The translations under genes and the position numbers were made by a program. From contig CANEUT010000078.1 of NCBI GenBank assembly GCA_947441895.1, positions 1 to 7,416 on the forward strand: a DNA stretch of 7,416 nucleotides. Direction: 5' to 3'. This DNA is from Rickettsiales bacterium (GTDB lineage Bacteria; Pseudomonadota; Alphaproteobacteria; Rickettsiales; UBA3002). This document shows, piece after piece, positions 5,800-7,416 of this stretch. How positions within the stretch are numbered: position 1 is the first letter of the stretch; each line of letters starts with the position of its first letter. The notes beneath the pieces were generated by a model. That model was not told the origin of the DNA and made no database searches. It saw only the letters and a program-made list of their open reading frames with translations.

Positions 5800-6005
5800 T
5801 TAGATTTTTGCGGGAACAAACGCTTTTTTGCGTCTTGGCATTAGCCGGTTCAGTGCATCTTTCACGATGAGCCGTTGTTTTTTAAGCATGAGGAGCTTAA
5901 CCCAGTCCGGCGCCTTTTTGCGGCTTTCGTGCTCGATTTTTAATTGAATGGTCGCTGATTTAACCAACAGTGATTTAATACGTTTAAAGCTTTTTTAACC
6001 AACAT
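5800..6005 (-). CDS. small DUF465/YdcH-like protein, apparent frameshift at an A6 run
   Basis: From the ATG at 6003-6005 (perfect AGGAGG upstream), the starting frame runs only about 20 codons. The frame with homology is one base back and runs to the stop at 5800-5802. It includes LKIEHESRKKAPDW, then LLMLKKQRLIVKDALNRL, the pattern of DUF465 (a conserved H, then LKK.KL..KD in a short helical hairpin). A single -1 shift in the A6 run (plus-strand T6, 5991-5996) joins the two frames into a 68-residue protein, the usual size of the family. Without a shift, the only start in the homologous frame is a TTG at 5965-5967 with no Shine-Dalgarno. Options are a recent frameshift (pseudogene), a homopolymer sequencing error, or slippage during expression. 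The function of the family is unknown to me. It is convergent with gshA. Confidence 0.65.
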
Positions 6006-6010
6006 CGTAT

Positions 6011-6016
6011 CCTCCT
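6011..6016 (-). promoter_or_regulatory. ribosome binding site of the DUF465-like gene
   Basis: On the minus strand it is AGGAGG, 5 bases before the ATG at 6003-6005. Its strength argues that this ATG, not the downstream in-frame TTG, is the true start, and hence that the reading frame is interrupted or shifted. Confidence 0.7.
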
Positions 6017-6052
6017 AAAAAGTTAGGGGAAAACCCGTTGCGGCTAACAAGA

Positions 6053-6132
6053 CGCACCGGGTAAACCCGATGCGATCCGACATCACGCCTCACCATGAGA
6101 CGCCAGAGGGGCCCGGCTCGCATATGGTAAGG
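6053..6132. other. structured non-coding region upstream of the DUF465-like gene
   Basis: The region 6006-6369 holds no gene I can support. Its first part contains two good stems. One is CGCA-CGGGT (6053-6062) with ACCCG-TGCG (6065-6074), one mismatch. The other is CCTCACCAT (6088-6096) with ATGGTAAGG (6124-6132), one mismatch, enclosing a GGGGCCC-containing loop. On the minus strand this would be the 5' leader of the DUF465-like gene. I do not recognise a known RNA family. Confidence 0.35.
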
Positions 6133-6159
6133 TGGGGATAGGGAAAAATGATTTCAAGA

Positions 6160-6168
6160 GGGGGGGGG
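6160..6168. repeat. G9 homopolymer tract
   Basis: Nine consecutive G on the plus strand (C9 on the minus strand), in non-coding DNA about 155 bases upstream of the DUF465-like start. Such tracts are prone to length change. No gene is crossed by it here. Confidence 0.7.
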
Positions 6169-6203
6169 TAAAAATATTTTGGGTCTGGTTAATGTCACAA
6201 ACT

Positions 6204-6262
6204 TGATGGGGGCGCTATCCCCGAACCCCCGCGCTTATGCGGCTCGCCATGGAAGGCTACGC
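6204..6262 (-). repeat. dispersed palindromic repeat, copy E
   Basis: The 24-base core (6239-6262 on the minus strand) is identical to copies A and B. It continues with AAGCGCGGGGG, then TTCGGGGATAGC and CCCCCATCA, so it has the same end as copy B. It lies in non-coding DNA between the GNAT gene and the DUF465-like gene. On its own strand it is open and reads VAFHGEPHKRGGSGIAPPS, the same frame as copies A and B. Confidence 0.85.
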
Positions 6263-6333
6263 ACCAACGCTATAATCGTTCGAAAATAAAGAAGCGAGTT
6301 GAGCGAGCGTGCCAACAGCCAGCGATAGCTGCG

Positions 6334-6361
6334 TTTTTCTTGATCAGGAGATCAAGAAAAA
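6334..6361 (-). terminator. perfect 12-bp hairpin after the GNAT gene
   Basis: TTTTTCTTGATC (6334-6345) pairs perfectly with GATCAAGAAAAA (6350-6361) around an AGGA loop, 8 bases beyond the GNAT stop. It is the best terminator candidate for the comM-GNAT transcript. The stem is AT-rich and, on the minus strand, the T-run lies in the 5' arm, not after the hairpin, so it is not a textbook intrinsic terminator and may instead protect the 3' end. Confidence 0.45.
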
Positions 6362-6369
6362 CAAACCAA

Positions 6370-6888
6370 TTACTTCTTACGCACCATGATAATATCGGTA
6401 TCGGCATGGTTGCCCACCATGAATTGATAGGGCCCCACCACCTCGAAATGATAAAGCCGGTAAAGCGCCTGGGCTTTGAAATTCTCTTCCCACACCCCCA
6501 GATAAACTTCCGCCGATGTTTGAATGCGCGGCAGTGAAAGAATATGCAGCATCAGCTGTTTGCCAAATCCGCGGCCTTGAAAGGACTTATCAACATACAC
6601 GCGATAAATTTCCTGCGCGCCGCGCGCTGCATGTTTCACCGGCAAGGTCACATGGCCAACTTTGGCATAGCCAACGCATTGATCGCCCAGATGCATCATC
6701 AACAACGTGTCGCCCGACTCAAGCGACTGCGTGTAATAATCAACGCTGCAATAACGATCCAGATGCGATTGCAAATCCGCCGGATCATACATATGGCCGA
6801 ACGTATCGGTGAAGGTTTTGGCGGCAAGTACAGCAACGGCCGCGCAGTCGGCATGGGAGGCTTCGGTGATAACGGGGATTTCATTCAT
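6370..6888 (-). CDS. GNAT-family N-acetyltransferase, PaiA-like
   Basis: A cytoplasmic acetyltransferase of 172 residues using acetyl-CoA. The acetyl-CoA-binding motif A is IYRVYVDKSFQGRGFGKQLM (94-113), with the QGRGFG pyrophosphate loop at 104-109. Motif B is VYLGVWEENFKAQALY (128-143). The N-terminal TFTDTFGH and the C-terminal YQFMVGNHADTDIIM match the pattern I recall for Bacillus PaiA-type polyamine acetyltransferases, so a small amine substrate is possible. The substrate is inference. The ATG (6886-6888) overlaps the comM stop in an ATGA arrangement and has no strong ribosome binding site of its own, suggesting translational coupling. It is the last gene of that transcript. Confidence 0.9.
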   Translation of the reverse strand: MNEIPVITEASHADCAAVAVLAAKTFTDTFGHMYDPADLQSHLDRYCSVDYYTQSLESGDTLLMMHLGDQCVGYAKVGHVTLPVKHAARGAQEIYRVYVDKSFQGRGFGKQLMLHILSLPRIQTSAEVYLGVWEENFKAQALYRLYHFEVVGPYQFMVGNHADTDIIMVRKK

Positions 6889-7416
6889 GCGGCATCCAAA
6901 AATCGATTATTAGTTTGTGGGCGATAGGAAAGCGCCTCGGCCAAGTGTAATCGGCTAACATCCTCGGCGCAAGCAAGGTCTGCAATGGTGCGCGCCACAC
7001 GTAGCACGCGGGTCAGGCCACGCATGGAAAGCTGCAAACGGTTGGTAGCATCTTCCAGCAGCGCGCGACCATCGGGCGAAAGCTCGGTTTGCTGCTGCAG
7101 CATTTCACCGCTAATTTCAGCGTTGGTGCGGGCGTTGATGCCCAGTTTGGCAAAGCGCGCATGCTGCTGTTCACGGGCTTTGGCCACGCGGGTAGCCACA
7201 CTGGCACTGGGTTCGGCATTGGCGGGGGTGAGCATGGAAAGCGTTTCCACCGCCGGCACATCGACATGTAAATCAATGCGGTCGAGAAGCGGTCCGCTGA
7301 TTTTGGATTGATAATCACCGGCGCAGCGCGGGGCTTTGTTGCAGGCGCGCGATGCATCATCGAGGTAGCCGCAGCGGCATGGGTTCATGGCGGCAATCAG
7401 CTGAAAACGGGCGGGG
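6885..7416 (-). CDS. comM: ComM/YifB Mg-chelatase-like AAA+ ATPase (5' part outside window)
   Basis: The C-terminal 176 or so residues of a roughly 500-residue family. ComM is a hexameric helicase-like protein that promotes branch migration during integration of DNA taken up by natural transformation; in non-competent species its role is less clear. The reading frame is open to the window edge: PARFQLIAAMNPCRCGY is the family hallmark after the ATPase core, followed by further cysteines (ACNKAPRC) and KISGPLLDRIDLHVDVP. The end (RGLTRVLRVARTIADL, HLAEALSYR) is the Mg-chelatase C-terminal helical domain. The ATG at 7386-7388 is the internal M of AAMNPC, not the start. The TGA stop at 6885-6887 overlaps the GNAT start by 4 bases. 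Confidence 0.93.
   Translation of the reverse strand, partial: PARFQLIAAMNPCRCGYLDDASRACNKAPRCAGDYQSKISGPLLDRIDLHVDVPAVETLSMLTPANAEPSASVATRVAKAREQQHARFAKLGINARTNAEISGEMLQQQTELSPDGRALLEDATNRLQLSMRGLTRVLRVARTIADLACAEDVSRLHLAEALSYRPQTNNRFLDAA

Noticed and set aside
2226..6262. CRISPR array
   Set aside because: The repeats are scattered, in both orientations, without regular spacers, and there are no cas genes.
6316..6338. Plus-strand intrinsic terminator (CAGCGATAGCTG followed by TTTTT)
   Set aside because: The stem is only 4 bp and no plus-strand gene ends nearby; the T-run belongs to the better 12-bp hairpin at 6334-6361.
1..7416. New defence, toxin-antitoxin or mobile gene system
   Set aside because: Every sizeable gene belongs to a recognised housekeeping or enzyme family; the only unexplained component is the repeat families.

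Overview
The window reads as a piece of an alphaproteobacterial chromosome, moderately GC-rich and densely coded. The protein families, the tRNA-Thr sequence, the ubiA/rsmE/gshA neighbourhood and the many short palindromic repeats all fit this. I cannot place it below class. It looks like ordinary housekeeping chromosome colonised by small repeat elements. No phage, insertion sequence, CRISPR array or defence island is visible.

Layout: (1) 1-618 minus, glutamate racemase murI, cut by the window start. (2) 704-778 plus, tRNA-Thr(UGU) with an encoded CCA and a likely promoter, followed by a hairpin-rich stretch that ends in an imperfect echo of the tRNA 3' end. (3) 887-2155 minus, a cyclic-di-GMP phosphodiesterase with a degenerate GGDEF-like half and an intact EAL half. 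(4) 2313-3161 minus, ubiA (ubiquinone synthesis), starting at TTG behind a perfect Shine-Dalgarno. (5) 3462-4394 plus, rsmE (16S rRNA U1498 methyltransferase), divergent from ubiA and carrying an extra in-frame block of about 59 codons. (6) 4496-5761 plus, gshA of the Acidithiobacillus type (first step of glutathione synthesis), probably co-transcribed with rsmE. (7) 5800-6005 minus, a small DUF465/YdcH-like gene that needs one frameshift at an A6 run. (8) 6006-6369, non-coding, with stem-loops, a G9 tract, a repeat copy and a perfect 12-bp hairpin. (9) 6370-6888 minus, a PaiA-like GNAT acetyltransferase whose start overlaps the stop of (10) 6885-7416 minus, the C-terminal part of comM/yifB.

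The most interesting feature is a dispersed repeat family with five recognisable copies in 7.4 kb (2226-2316, 3354-3420, 4026-4109, 4135-4202, 6204-6262). Three copies share a 24-nt core without a mismatch. Four of the five are open in the same reading frame of the element. Two copies lie head to head inside rsmE and account for its extra residues. This resembles the Rickettsia palindromic elements, which insert in frame into protein genes, but the sequence here is not one I recognise. Two further, unrelated palindromic repeats lie at 3202-3262 and 4397-4478.

The genes are mostly independent housekeeping functions: cell wall (murI), signalling (EAL), quinone synthesis (ubiA), ribosome modification (rsmE), redox (gshA) and DNA uptake/recombination (comM). 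The visible functional couplings are rsmE-gshA and comM-GNAT.
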